This document shows, piece after piece, positions 13,558 to 23,332 of a DNA stretch of 32,559 bases. Each line of letters opens with the position of its first letter. Position 1 is the first letter of the stretch. Both the position numbers and the translations under genes were made by a program. Where the stretch lies: positions 1 through 32,559 of the forward strand of contig QXVZ01029663.1 of NCBI GenBank assembly GCA_008931825.1. Direction: 5' to 3'. Under the pieces are notes generated by a model. That model had not been told where the DNA came from and made no database searches. It saw only the letters and a program-made list of their open reading frames with translations. Origin of the DNA: Phallusia fumigata (lineage: Eukaryota > Chordata > Ascidiacea > Phlebobranchia > Ascidiidae).

Positions 13558-13792
13558 CAGTACAGTACGGTATGCAGCAAAAATCATTTCAAGGAATTGT
13601 GTTATGGTACATCCCTCGCAACATGGTATGTTGTGTAGACAACTCAATACAGACTGTTCCGAACTGCCATTCCTGACCAAGGAAGGCAATTTGGAACAGT
13701 CCAAAATTATCAAAAGGTTCAATACAGTGGTACAGCATGGACTTCTCAATGGGGTATGCACAAATCAACATGTATCGTACCGTACTGCTATC
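13558..13792. mobile_element. Fold-back (large inverted-repeat) element
   Basis: The outer arms CAGTACGGTA (13563-13572) and TACCGTACTG (13778-13787) and the inner arms GACTGTTCC (13652-13660) and GGAACAGTC (13693-13701) are both centred near 13676. The whole 235 bp is therefore one imperfect palindrome with a few bases of loop around GACC. Open frames on both strands here are by-products of the palindrome. No clear target duplication was seen. Confidence 0.55.
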
Positions 13793-15600
13793 ATTGTACA
13801 AAACTTCCCATCCAGTTTATACTGGAAAATTTCTAACAAAATTTCAAAACCAGGTTCAGAAACATTAAAAATTGACCTGTTTTTTGAATGAAAACAGTGG
13901 CTAGAGCCCAGGTAATTTTTTTAAATTCCTGTTTTAAAAAGTTTTTACCCAAATAGTCCAGTTTCAAACCAATTTAACCAGTTTTGGCCTCTTTTGGCAG
14001 ATATCCGATTGTTTGGTTACGACAAAATCATGAAACTAAATCAAACCCACCTGAATCATATACATTCCAATCTTGATAACATTCCTTTTTTTTACCACAT
14101 TTGCATTCAGTTCCTTGGATAGCCTACAACATAAATCCATACAAGACACACTGCCGTGACCCAAGGATTTCTAACCAAACCAAAGTACTTAGATGTTCCT
14201 GTAAATTCAAAATAAATTGTTAACACTAAACAGCAATCAACAAACCACAATGATATCTAATAAATATTATCTGATTTAAATAGAGTTGAATCTCATTTTA
14301 GAGCAGAGATTTTCTCAAAGTGTGTGCTAATTCAAGAAAAACAGCAAAGAAACAAAACAACATGTTTGTTTTGGGAAAAATCAAACAAAATTGGCCAAGC
14401 ATATGGAACGTTTCATAAATATTATGCTTGATATTCTGTTAGGGCAATCTAAACATAATCATTATTAAAATATTTTATTGATGCTCATTTGGTTTTGTGA
14501 GTGTTTGGGTAGAAAAACCTGGAGTGGGAAAATTTTCTCATTCTGTCACAAAGTCACCAACATTCCCCTGAACAATTGTCGTTGCACTAATGATAAACTC
14601 ACATGAAATAAAAGTATAAAATCAGTGTGAAAATAAAAATACTGTTTTATCAGACGAAAAGTTGTTTTATGAGAGTTTTTTTTTCATCCTGTGAATTTTC
14701 ATAGTGTTGGAATAATAACAGGAAAGACACATGTTTTTTCATGCCTGAAAATATTGGTAAACCCACTCATGGGCACAACTAGAGGGGTAGGTTTGTTGGC
14801 ATGCAAGGTCCCTTTCCATCTGTGCTTATGTGTATAAAGCGCCTAATGACACTTGCTCTCGTACAACGCTAATGTGTATTTGCTCAAAACTAAACAAAGG
14901 ATCAACTTCATATAACACTGCGATGTGCCAGTACAGCAACGAAAACGCCCATTACGATGGAAACAATAGAGATTTGAATTTTAATCAGAAAAACGTTACC
15001 ATTTTAACACTGAGCCTTACACAATAAATGTTCTGAGACGTATTCTGTTTCTACGAGAACATGCACATTGATAACACTCAACGAACGATAACACACACAT
15101 TGATGTAACATGCCTTCTTATGCTTAAGCAATAACATCAGATAATTTAGCCACTTCTGGAAATGTGAATAAAATTGCTTGGATAGTTCGGAAATTATAGA
15201 TTCCACAAAAGGCCAGAATCGGTTATGGTGAAAATACATTTTGACTTGTGCGTCAGTGGGATTTTAATATAGGTTTCTACCTGATCGCACAATAAAGTTT
15301 TTTTCATCGTATTATATTTAAGTACATGTAATGGTGGCTGTGTATTGATGAAAACTCTTTGGCTGGATAAAACACATGTAAGGAAGCGAGTTAAAATTGC
15401 AGCAAAGGAAATAACCAACCAACATGCTCTTACAGAAAGTTCTGACATGTGTGTAGGAATACTGCGACACTTTGTTGTACATGTTTGTGACTTCACAATA
15501 GGATGTGTGGTGATGTATATCTGCATCCTTAAATTTTTCGTAACTCGACATCTACACAGCGACCGTGAGTAAAATAAAGTTTCTGATACGGCCAGCATTA
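13793..15600. other. 1.8 kb non-coding, nothing firm
   Basis: A weak candidate minus-strand exon exists at about 15425-15551 (starts MSSYEKFKDADIHHH, acceptor-like GTGTAG before it, donor-like GTAAGA after it), but I recognise no family and do not call it. The rest is AT-rich. Confidence 0.5.
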
Positions 15601-15601
15601 G

Positions 15602-15624
15602 CCAAAAGGTTGTGAACTCCTGGC
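15602..15624 (-). mobile_element. Possible solo hAT-type terminus
   Basis: On the minus strand it reads CAGGAGTTCACAACCTTTTG, resembling the CAGnGGTTCnCAACCTTTT ends of hAT elements. No partner was found. Confidence 0.3.
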
Positions 15625-16875
15625 GTAGACAGATGAAAAGGGATACATGTGAAAATAGGACCAATTGTGCTTGAAAGGTTTTATCTGTTACGATATTAGC
15701 ATTTTTATATCGGCAGTTTGTTGCCTACCCCTTTAATTCCTGCTAGTTGCACCACTGCACCCACTAATAAACGCAACGTCAATAAAAATAAAAAATCTAT
15801 AGTATTGCAGATCTTTATTCCGTGGAGTGAACATCCTTACCACAAAATACAACTTTCCAATCTGGGTTTACTACATTTTTTACACTGGCCTCCATTTCAG
15901 CAATTTATATTTGTTGGTATCTGACACAAGCTATACGCAATGCCCGTTATGTAAAGTTTGTTGACAGTTATAAATGCAGTAGTGACAAAACCAAGCTGGT
16001 GCTTGATATGCAAGACTGATCTCTCAGCTAGTTTGTGTTCTATGCCCCCTTATAACTCTGACCAATCAGAATGGGTCGACTTAAGAAGTGCCAAAAATAC
16101 AGAACACCACTAGTGTGGCAAATTTTCTGCTGGTAGTCAGTTAAAGAACCTTGTGCTTAAAATGTTGACAGGTTTTAAGATGGCTGAGCCTACAAAGGCA
16201 ACCATCACAAAGTTACATTAGGCTATTTTTAAAAGACCTGCAATTTTATAACTGTCCGAAATACTGCCACAGTTATGCACAAGTTTTACCACAGATAATT
16301 TCTTTAAAGTACTTCACCTTTGTACATACTGAGACTTTCAGCAATTACATTTCACCATACTAGATGATGGATTCAAATATCTTATTTCCAGGCCCAAAAC
16401 AATACTATTGCGCGCCCATAATGTTTTAATGTTATATCATCCCAAATAAAAAAGGAAAATAAAATAAATTCAAAATACGATGTCATCTTGCAACAATTTT
16501 AAGCGCAATGTTTACATTTTACAAACGAAGAGTGGCTCTGATAAAAACGCCACCCGTAGCAGCACGATACTAGAATTTTTGTGACATTTATGTTTTTAGT
16601 GTTTCTGTTGTAATTTGCTTTTGCTATTCTTCGGCTTAGTTTGCAGAATTGTAATTTTGGATTTTGGTTGACGAGAATTTTAACATTTAGTTTATTTTAT
16701 TGTCGTTGTTTTGTTTGTGCTTTGCTCGTTTCAACAAAAGTTGATCCATGCCTTTTGTCAAATTTATTTGATTATTTCGCAATAACACATCAAAAACTCA
16801 TTTTGAGCATTAAGGTATTTCGACATGAGTTTATTTATGCCACGCATATTTCACAAAATTTACATGACTTAAGTT
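15625..16875. other. Non-coding, nothing recognised
   Basis: AT-rich DNA. The plus-strand ORF at 16641-16955 runs into the transposon at 16876 and is rated a chance frame. Confidence 0.6.
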
Positions 16876-17694
16876 TAGGGTTGGCAACCTTCCTTTATTT
16901 CAAAGGACAATCCTTTATTCAGCTCTATTTGTCCTTGTCCTTTATTAAGATTTGAAATAACACTATCTGTCCTTTATTTTAAAATCTTTTTGACTTGTGG
17001 TTAAATTTTTGAACTGAGACTCGTAGAATCAAAACAAATGTAGCATATTATTCAACAAAATAGTGACGACGGCCTTTACAAAATCGAGCTGTAAATTGTT
17101 ATGGAAGAAATCTATGTGAGAAGACATGTCATAGCAGGGGCAACTCTAAAATACGCAATCTACGCAATCTACGCGATCCACGCAATCTAGCCTAATTCAA
17201 AGCAATCCAGCCAAGTTGAATGGATTTGGGACACATCTTGGTTTAATTCAACACAATCTGGAATGCCCAAGTTAGGCAGGACAACTTTAAAATACGCAAT
17301 CTATGCACACTTGGGCATTCCAGATTGCGTTAAGTTATACCAGGTTTTTGCCTGAATTGCGTTTGGTCAGTCTAGTTTGTACAAAAACTGTGCCTAACCT
17401 GAGCATCATGTTCCTAGACTGAGTGCCTAACCTGATGAAGTTGAACTAAACCAGGCTGTGCGCATAATCTACTCAAATTGCTTCAAATTAAAACAGATTG
17501 CGTAGATTGCGTAGATTGCGTAGATTGCGTAGATTGCGTAGATTGCGTATTTTAGAGTTGCCCTCATAGCAGTGGCAATCTTTTATGTCATCATCAGACT
17601 GAAATATTAATTGAAAGTGTGTTTTCGATACGTGATAGAATATCAATTGTGTTTTTATGTCCTTTATTGTAGCCTAACAGAGTTGGCCAGCCTA
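16876..17694. mobile_element. hAT-like element, interrupted
   Basis: The left end is TAGGGTTGGCAAC and the right end read inward is TAGGCTGGCCAAC (10 of 13). Flanking 8-mers CTTAAGTT (16868-16875) and CTAAAGTT (17695-17702) agree at 7 of 8. Several TCCTTTATT words occur near both ends. Without the nested 426-bp element and its 9-bp duplication it would be about 384 bp, a MITE with no coding capacity. Confidence 0.6.
17138..17563. mobile_element. 426-bp element with 9-bp-repeat inverted ends
   Basis: The flanks TCATAGCAG (17129-17137 and 17564-17572) are a perfect 9-bp target duplication. The termini are perfect inverted repeats of 15 bp (GGGCAACTCTAAAAT). Each is followed inward by a 9-bp minisatellite, unit ACGCAATCT: four units on the left (17153-17188, one diverged) and six perfect units on the right, inverted (17495-17548). 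A second perfect inverted pair of 19 bp lies inside (17254-17272 and 17309-17327), enclosing a degenerate copy of the terminus at about 17277-17300. No ORF. The 9-bp duplication and GGG start suggest a Mutator- or Merlin-like relative; this is inference. Confidence 0.85.
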
Positions 17695-17702
17695 CTAAAG
17701 TT

Positions 17703-18250
17703 TGAACGAAAGATTTATTGAACACCAGGCGACAAGGCCTAAATACACTTACATGTTTGAATTCAAACAAACGCCACCATTGCAAACGTCAACAGTGCAT
17801 AAAACAAACTTTTGCCGCATCACCCACAAAAATTTTGTCAACAAATTTAAACATGCTCTTGATTGGGGACCAAATGGCGCAGGGCAAACAGCGTCCAAAG
17901 TGGCCCAGAAAATAAACAAATACAAGAATATTTTTTTGATTTTTTTAACGCTAAAATATGCACTACACGTAAAGTAAAGCAGAGTTTGAAAACGCACATC
18001 CAAAAATAACCTTACAAATTTCGGTGTTAACATCCAAAAATAACCTTACAAATTTCTTTCCCAACTATAATGACCGGCGTATACATGACAGCAGGAAGTA
18101 CAAAATGTCAACGTTTTGTGTTTCATGACCGGAAGATAAATTTTGAAAGAAAGCCACGTCTTATAGAGATTAAATGCTGACCATGAATAACGTACCAGAT
18201 GTTTTTGTCACGCTCCCTATGGTTGACATGCTGCAAAATGAGGTAGGGTG
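17703..18250. other. Non-coding with a perfect 27-bp direct repeat
   Basis: The 27 bases at 17996-18022 recur exactly at 18030-18056, seven bases apart. Small ORFs on both strands at 17700-18030 look like chance frames. Confidence 0.6.
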
Positions 18251-18251
18251 G

Positions 18252-18391
18252 CATGGGCGACGAAAAGCCTCCTGGAATTCCGAAAATGTACTTTATTAAT
18301 TTTCTCTGTTCTATAAAAATATATCACGAATAAAAAAGTATTTATGTATTACGATTAGGCCCCTCATGGAAAATTTTCTGTCGCGCCCATG
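18252..18391. mobile_element. Possible 140-bp MITE
   Basis: The left end is CATGGGCGACGAAAA and the right end read inward CATGGGCGCGACAGAAAA: inverted termini differing by small indels, around AT-rich DNA. The flanks are too GT-rich to call a target duplication. Confidence 0.35.
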
Positions 18392-18834
18392 GGTGGTGGT
18401 AGTGTGCTTACTGCGATTGACATTGCATTTTTGAAATAGCAAGGCACTGTCAACTGACAAGTACTTTATCAAAACTGACAATGTCCATTTGTAGAGTGTG
18501 GTTCTGCTCTAATTGACGGTGTCTTTTGTGTGTGTCAGCGTCGGTTTTTAACATTAAAAAGCGGTCTGTAAAGCACGCCGAAAGCCATAAAATGCTTTCC
18601 ACAGTTTGCCAAGAGATCAGTTTCGTTTCCTGTAGGCTGATTTGTCTGGCGGCGACAGTTAATTATTCGTAGAACACAGATGTGGGAGGGGATGGATCTT
18701 TTGTGTGGTTTAAATCTGTCACACTATTTGTGCAATGGGGCGATGAGCTGAGTAGTGAGACGACCATCTTTCATGCTTGAAACTTATTAGAGGATGACGT
18801 AAACCCTGGCTCATGCGCTGTTCCAAAATTGTAG

Positions 18835-19191
18835 GTGACAGTTTGTCCAAATCTTAAAACAAACAAAAGGTTTTACGAATCTAATCGTAACACAATCAAC
18901 AGGATTACATCGGAGAGAAGAAGAGAGAAAGGAAGATCCTTTGGGACCCACAGCAAGGAACATCAGCGGGATGTTTTCAACAACGACGCTAAGAAGTCAG
19001 CTCTTGCCAACCACGCTTCAACACGAGGCCACGGGATAAACTTTAACGCGGCATGTGTTATTGCCCGCGAGCCGGACTACAGAAAACGGCCGTTTCTAGA
19101 GTCTTGGCATATCCATCAGCGGGATAACACCAGGAACATTAAAACAGAAGTTTTATTTCCAGCATGCTATAGGCATTTGCTAAAGCATTAG
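18835..19191 (+). pseudogene. Penelope-like element: GIY-YIG C-terminal remnant
   Basis: The open frame has no upstream reverse transcriptase; a stop precedes it at 18832. From about residue 30 it reads GRSFGTHSKEHQRDV, then KSALANHASTRGHGINF, then AREPDYRKRPFLESWHIH and ends near YRHLLKH. This is the C-terminal half of the GIY-YIG endonuclease carried by Penelope-like retroelements: KEHxRDV, ALAxHxxxxGHxIxF, and the catalytic Glu in FLESW. The N-terminal half with the GIY and YIG tyrosines is missing, and the usual Arg of G-T-R is His. It is a 5'-truncated dead insertion, common for this class. The natural start is absent, so the first codon has no meaning. Confidence 0.75.
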
Positions 19192-19410
19192 AAGGCGTGT
19201 TGTTTCAGTGCGTGTGTTATCGTTCGTCTGGTGTGGTTTATCGATTTTGGCGCGCGCTCTTCATTATTTTTCCCTTTTTTTCCTCATTTTTTCGTTTATT
19301 TCTGGTGTGTTGCTTTTCGCGCTTTGAGTGTTATGAGGAAGACGACCTGTGCAGGACGTCGGTACGTCGGTATGCATTTGCCCAAAGCGCCTTCAACGGT
19401 TCATACAATG
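19192..19410 (+). mobile_element. 3' untranslated end of the Penelope-like copy
   Basis: Downstream of the stop is a pyrimidine-rich stretch (19265-19310). It is followed by a hairpin GACGACCT-GTGC-AGGACGTC (19341-19360, 7 of 8 pairs) preceded by TGAGGAA and followed by GGTACGTCGG. The order TGAGGAA, hairpin, G-rich CGTCGG resembles the conserved hairpin near the ends of Penelope-like copies, here degraded. Confidence 0.45.
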
Positions 19411-20033
19411 CCTGGTAGCAACAGTTTATTTACACGATTGCTTGTTTTTGTAAAGCCATTGAATCCGACACCTGCTCAACTTCTTGGCGTTCGAAATAAA
19501 TATGCTTTCAATCTGCACTGTCTCTAAATACAAATTGCGTTAAATCTAATAAGTTGAGGTGAAAAACAAATAGCAATACATTACTCACACTTATCGGGGT
19601 CCGTAAACTAGGCAGATAGACCAAGAGTGATTTGAACAGCAGAACTGCAAAACAACAAGTTTACAATAAACATCCCAATATTAAGCTGCTACAGTAACTA
19701 TAGTTACATGCCAACAAGCTGTTTTTGTCGTTTGTCTACAAACTTGGTAGTTCCACTAAAATTGTACTGAGACATTTATTGCCCAAACAACAATACGCCT
19801 GAATGTTGAATCATTTTAACAAACTTTGCACGAACAAAATGGGTTTGGAGAATTTTAGTTGTACATCTCTGTCTGAACCTGGGAGCAAAGGTATGTTTAT
19901 GTCTATCTTATACAGAAACTGCTTTTGTGTTTTTGTCCAATTTCTAATGGTGTATAAGAAATTTCCACTGGTGTAAAAGAAATGGCAGTCAAGAGCGTGA
20001 CATGTGTTAAACTGTATAATGGCTATAACAACG
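19411..20033. other. Non-coding, nothing firm
   Basis: On the minus strand an AATAAA lies at 19781-19776 and could serve the small ORF at 20034-20189. Confidence 0.5.
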
Positions 20034-20189
20034 TTAAGCTTTTTTCGCCTCTTTAATGTAACGTAGCCACCGGCTGTTAATAAAGATGTTGAGTTGAGTT
20101 TGTTTCGCTTGGTGAAGGAAATTATAACCACACAACACCACTAAAACAATCACCAGCCCGGAGATAGCTACACAACGCTGAGACGTCAT
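20034..20189 (-). CDS. Possible 51-residue single-pass membrane protein or first exon
   Basis: The frame reads MTSQRCVAISGLV, continues IVLVVLCGYNFL and ends in a basic tail (RWLRYIKEAKK). Residues about 6-25 form a strong hydrophobic segment, giving either a tiny membrane protein or a type II signal-anchor exon. An upstream in-frame ATG at 20228 is also possible; I prefer the second because the segment then sits at the N-terminus. A TATA box and CCAAT box lie at the right distance upstream, and a poly(A) signal lies about 250 bp downstream. No homolog is recognised. If it is a first exon, a donor must lie before the stop (a GTGGCT is available). Confidence 0.35.
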   Translation of the reverse strand: MTSQRCVAISGLVIVLVVLCGYNFLHQAKQTQLNIFINSRWLRYIKEAKKA

Positions 20190-20255
20190 GAGTCGCGAAA
20201 TTAATGGAGGACACAATTGATGGATCATGGTTGAATGCGCTGCAGCTACACCGTC

Positions 20256-20285
20256 TTTATAAGGCGTGACGCAGCCATAACCAAT
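20256..20285 (-). promoter_or_regulatory. TATA and inverted CCAAT boxes
   Basis: The minus strand has TATAAA at 20261-20256 and ATTGG at 20285-20281. Initiation about 30 bases past the TATA would fall near 20228, just upstream of the small ORF at 20189. Confidence 0.4.
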
Positions 20286-20289
20286 AGTT

Positions 20290-20705
20290 ACAGTTAAATT
20301 GGTGCAAAGAGGTTTTGGAAAACATTGTTGAGTTTCTTTAATTCTTCTTTAAAGTGGAGACAAAGGTTTGTCTATTAACACGCCTACGTTAACCTGAGTC
20401 CTTTGAGAAAACCGCATCTAGCACGCCCCAACAAACAACAAACTCACACCATAACTTTTGATATATTAGTCCTTGGGGCGCTAAAAATTTGCAACGAACT
20501 TAAGTGGAGTAACTAGAATGTAAAAAAAAACTGAAGTTCGGAATTTAATTTTGGATGGAAATACTCCGTTTTTGGCACAAAATTACCAAGTCGTAACAAC
20601 AGCGGCACGATTTGCTATCGTCTTTCAACCACTGATAAAACAGTTGATTTGCAGCGACGAACGCGCATCTGCCGGTCTCAATTTCGGTGTAACATTGCCA
20701 GCAGA
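20290..20705. other. Non-coding, nothing recognised
   Basis: No ORF or repeat termini seen. Confidence 0.6.
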
Positions 20706-20708
20706 GAT

Positions 20709-20940
20709 TTATAAATCGCTAATTTGAAATTCGTAAGCTTTGCCCAAAGAATAGGTCAAAACTGGAAGACTTTTGCTTGAAAAAGGAACTTTCTTGGCCA
20801 TGTGTAAAACTTTTTTTACCGACCCACAGACTGAATACAAGTAGTCGAAAACCGGATGGAATCTTTGCTTAGTTTTTGAAAAATTATTGCCAATTAAATT
20901 TTTCTTTTCTTCAATTCCTGCGTCCTGATATTCTGAGGCA
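20709..20940 (-). CDS. Unassigned open frame, possible exon
   Basis: There are about 78 open codons of soluble-protein-like composition (EYQDAGIEEKKNLIGNNFSK, then PVFDYLYSVCGSVKKVLHMA, ending YEFQISDL). It has no ATG start; a GCAG acceptor-like word lies just upstream at about 20950. No family is recognised. It could be a terminal exon, a transposon remnant or chance. Confidence 0.2.
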
Positions 20941-21154
20941 AACACACTGCGCTATTACACATATTGGGAGCGATCTCTCTTTCCAACACAAGTAGTTGGA
21001 AAACTTTAAGCTTTTAGGAAATAGTTTCAAATGAAACGAAAGACGCTTCAATTTAGTCACGAGTATCCAACGCAAAGTCTACGCACATCAAAAAATACTT
21101 ATGGCCAATTGTGTGCTGGTTCTCAGTCGTGTCACCTTAGTAGGCTACGTAGCG

Positions 21155-21394
21155 GTTTTAGAAATTTTACATTTTTGGGGCCTGTGGGTGAACCGATGGG
21201 TGAATTGGGGTAAAACGTTGACAGTGCACAACTTCAGATACCCATCTATCATGTGTGAAAATTTGAAGAAATTTGGACGACTCCTTCATGACTAAAACGT
21301 GGGAACAAACTCGCGTTAGACAGAAAAAAAGGAAAAAAAGAAAAACAGAGTAAAAAAACTATGTGTCCCCTTCATGGAAGGGGACCTATAATTA
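21155..21394. repeat. Hairpin-ended dispersed repeat, fresh copy 2
   Basis: This is the closest relative of 11819-12050. It ends in the same 9-bp hairpin with an ATG loop (21365-21385) followed by CTATAATTA. Unlike copy 1 it is not inside a visible hAT element, so the family moves or moved on its own. Confidence 0.65.
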
Positions 21395-21473
21395 AACCAA
21401 ATGTGAAAGTATGTTCCAATTTTAGCATGTGTAGCCAGGTGATAGGAAAACTAGCGCTAGCAAACTGCTAGGC

Positions 21474-22126
21474 GAAAAGCGCAGACATGGAAACCATGTT
21501 TGGCCATTATCGAAAAACATCTGGTATAATGACGTCAAAGCAGTGGCCATAAGCGTCCCACAATTAAGCCGAAATACAAACAGACGTAACAGTTAGAGCG
21601 AGAATTGCCAGGCGCTGATGGTTTCCTGTTTATCATGCTGTTGATTATGTGACGTCATTCCATATTCTTTCGCGCGTAAGCGGAATTTAAAATAGATTTA
21701 ATAGATCAAGAGAATTAAAATGTATTTAATAGATTCGGAGATTTAAAACAGATTTATTAGTTAGATGCATATTTTCCACATTGTAACGGTGCATTATAAT
21801 ATTCTTTGGTACACAAATCACGATTTTCAACAGTCTCAATAGGAAGACACGAGCCATTGCTTATGTGTAAAACAAATGCTGTTGTCAAACTTTGACAAAC
21901 GTTTACCGCGACAAGTAACTTTGCGCCGCTTTTCCGAGTCATTCCTGATGATGACAACAGCGTTTGTCGAAACGAAGGTGGTATTGTCCAATGCAGACAA
22001 AGTGTTGTATTGAGACATAAACTGTCGGTGCCCCCCCCCCCAAAAAAAACACTGCGCTACATTGCTCTGTCTTTGAAGGTAGTATTGTCCAATGCAGACA
22101 AAGTGTTGTATGTGTCTTTTGGCTCG
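21474..22126. repeat. Long direct repeat, upstream copy
   Basis: It runs from GAAAAGCGCAG to about GTGTCTTTTGG and matches 27122-27810 in the same orientation, at very roughly 85-90% by eye. It includes a cluster of ATTTAATAGAT-like words (21690-21770), a hammerhead-like motif (21945-21974) and a C13-A8 run at 22027-22049. Within it a 37-base stretch is repeated (21974-22010 and 22074-22110). A further fragment of the family lies at 22670-22727. Confidence 0.75.
21945..21974 (+). ncRNA. Hammerhead-like core motif, copy 1
   Basis: CTGATGA (21945-21951) is followed by one extra T, a GACAA/TTGTC stem (21953-21957 and 21964-21968) and GAAAC (21969-21973). This is the order of a hammerhead ribozyme core: CUGAUGA, stem II, GAAA. 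The cleavage-site GUH triplet and stem I partner are not evident just downstream, so this copy is probably not active. Type I hammerheads are known in Penelope-like elements, which fits the setting. Confidence 0.4.
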
Positions 22127-22840
22127 GGCTGAGCATATTTTTGTTTTCATGCGTTAAGAAAGCTCATTGAAGGCAACGGCGAGTTGTCAGTGCGACCGCC
22201 TTGTGCTCACAAGCTTGTCATTTCTAATCCTGTCTCAAATCCGGAGCAAATCGGAGTTTAGGCAAGCTAATGTCACCGAACCACCCACTTTTAAGCACCA
22301 AAAGTTGACTTTTATCGCAGCCTGGTACACATTTCATCACACCATTCAAAAAATGCTTTAGTGCGGAAAAATGAAGAGAAAACGTTGACAATTATAATTC
22401 GCATATTGTCAAGAGAAATTAAAAAAGCAATTCTATCAAAATATGTACTTTTACAAATCTCGGTTTGTTTTATACGCCATTCACTTGAAGGTACAACGAA
22501 ATTGAAAAACATGGGTCAAAATTTGAAAGACTTGCCACGTATCTGGTGAAAGTCACGATTTTATAACATTTACCTAATGCAAAAGATTTGCCATAAGTTC
22601 ACGCGCAGCTAAAAAAGACACAAGTCACATTAGCAAGTCTACATGACGTGAAAATTACCTTGCGACTCGGAAGTGACGCCAAAGCAGTAGCCATTAGTGT
22701 GGCGCAGGTAAACCGAAAATTGAGGACATTAGCAATCAGTGTGGTTTGATCGTCGTAAAAGGTTTATTAGTGGTTGCCTTCTTGATCTTATGCTACATAC
22801 GCGAAATGGTATTGAACAAGGTTTGCTTTTGGGCTTGTAG
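22127..22840. other. Upstream flank of the nucleotidyltransferase gene
   Basis: It contains the short repeat fragment 22670-22727 (GACGCCAAAGCAGTAGCCAT) and no supported coding sequence. Confidence 0.5.
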
Positions 22841-22841
22841 T

Positions 22842-22847
22842 TATAAA
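22842..22847 (+). promoter_or_regulatory. Candidate TATA box
   Basis: TATAAA, with a possible start near 22872 and a strong splice donor at 22926. Together they would make a short non-coding first exon for the gene at 23333. Confidence 0.3.
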
Positions 22848-22925
22848 GCACTTTATGGAATCAGTACTAGAGCAACAAGTATTTATTCAGTCAAACACTT
22901 TTTTGCAACAGCCTTCTTCAAAAAG

Positions 22926-23292
22926 TAAGTTCATTAAAGTATAAACTTCAAGAATTTTATTTAAAAAAGAGTTTAAAAAACAACAACACTACAGTCGTTT
23001 TGCCCATTCGCTTAGTTCTGCCAAACCATTATGGCGCTTAGATAAATTAGTTCAAAAAATTTGTTACTATGCAGTAATTGCTTTATATTAGTTGGGACTT
23101 GTGTGCAAAGAACAAAAACCAGGTTTAAAATTCTCATCAAAATAGCCTTCTACTGAATGCTACAACATCCTACTCAATCAAAACTTACAACTTATGTCTG
23201 GTAAACACTGAAGTGCTTCACCATTGTTTATCCTGTAAAATAGAATGATATGAAACATAACGCTTAACTGGGTTGTTTATAACACATTACAG
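22926..23292 (+). other. Candidate 5'UTR intron
   Basis: The donor is AAAAA/GTAAGT at 22926 and the acceptor CACATTACAG ends at 23292. Alternatively the acceptor receives a trans-spliced leader, as tunicates do. At 23091-23112 the intron holds a 22-base word that differs by one base from CDS positions 23431-23452. Confidence 0.35.
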
Positions 23293-23332
23293 GCAAGGCT
23301 CTACACAGTATTAACAATAAAACTTGATCACC

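Noticed and set aside
13432..13891. Overlapping 109- and 122-codon frames on opposite strands
   Set aside because: They lie across the fold-back element, so open frames on both strands reflect the palindrome; the composition is not protein-like.
15194..15664. 156-codon minus-strand frame
   Set aside because: Cys/Thr/Leu-rich with open frames on the other strand too and no family resemblance; it includes a transposon-like terminus.
17153..17548. CRISPR-like array of short repeats
   Set aside because: The 9-bp units are contiguous without spacers and lie in inverted transposon ends of animal DNA.
17702..18033. Overlapping 65-94 codon frames on both strands
   Set aside because: No recognisable motif, no splice context, and mirrored openness on both strands.
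23324..23332. TTG start for the large protein
   Set aside because: Animal genes start at ATG. The ATG at 23333 has a good context and an in-frame stop lies upstream at 23318.
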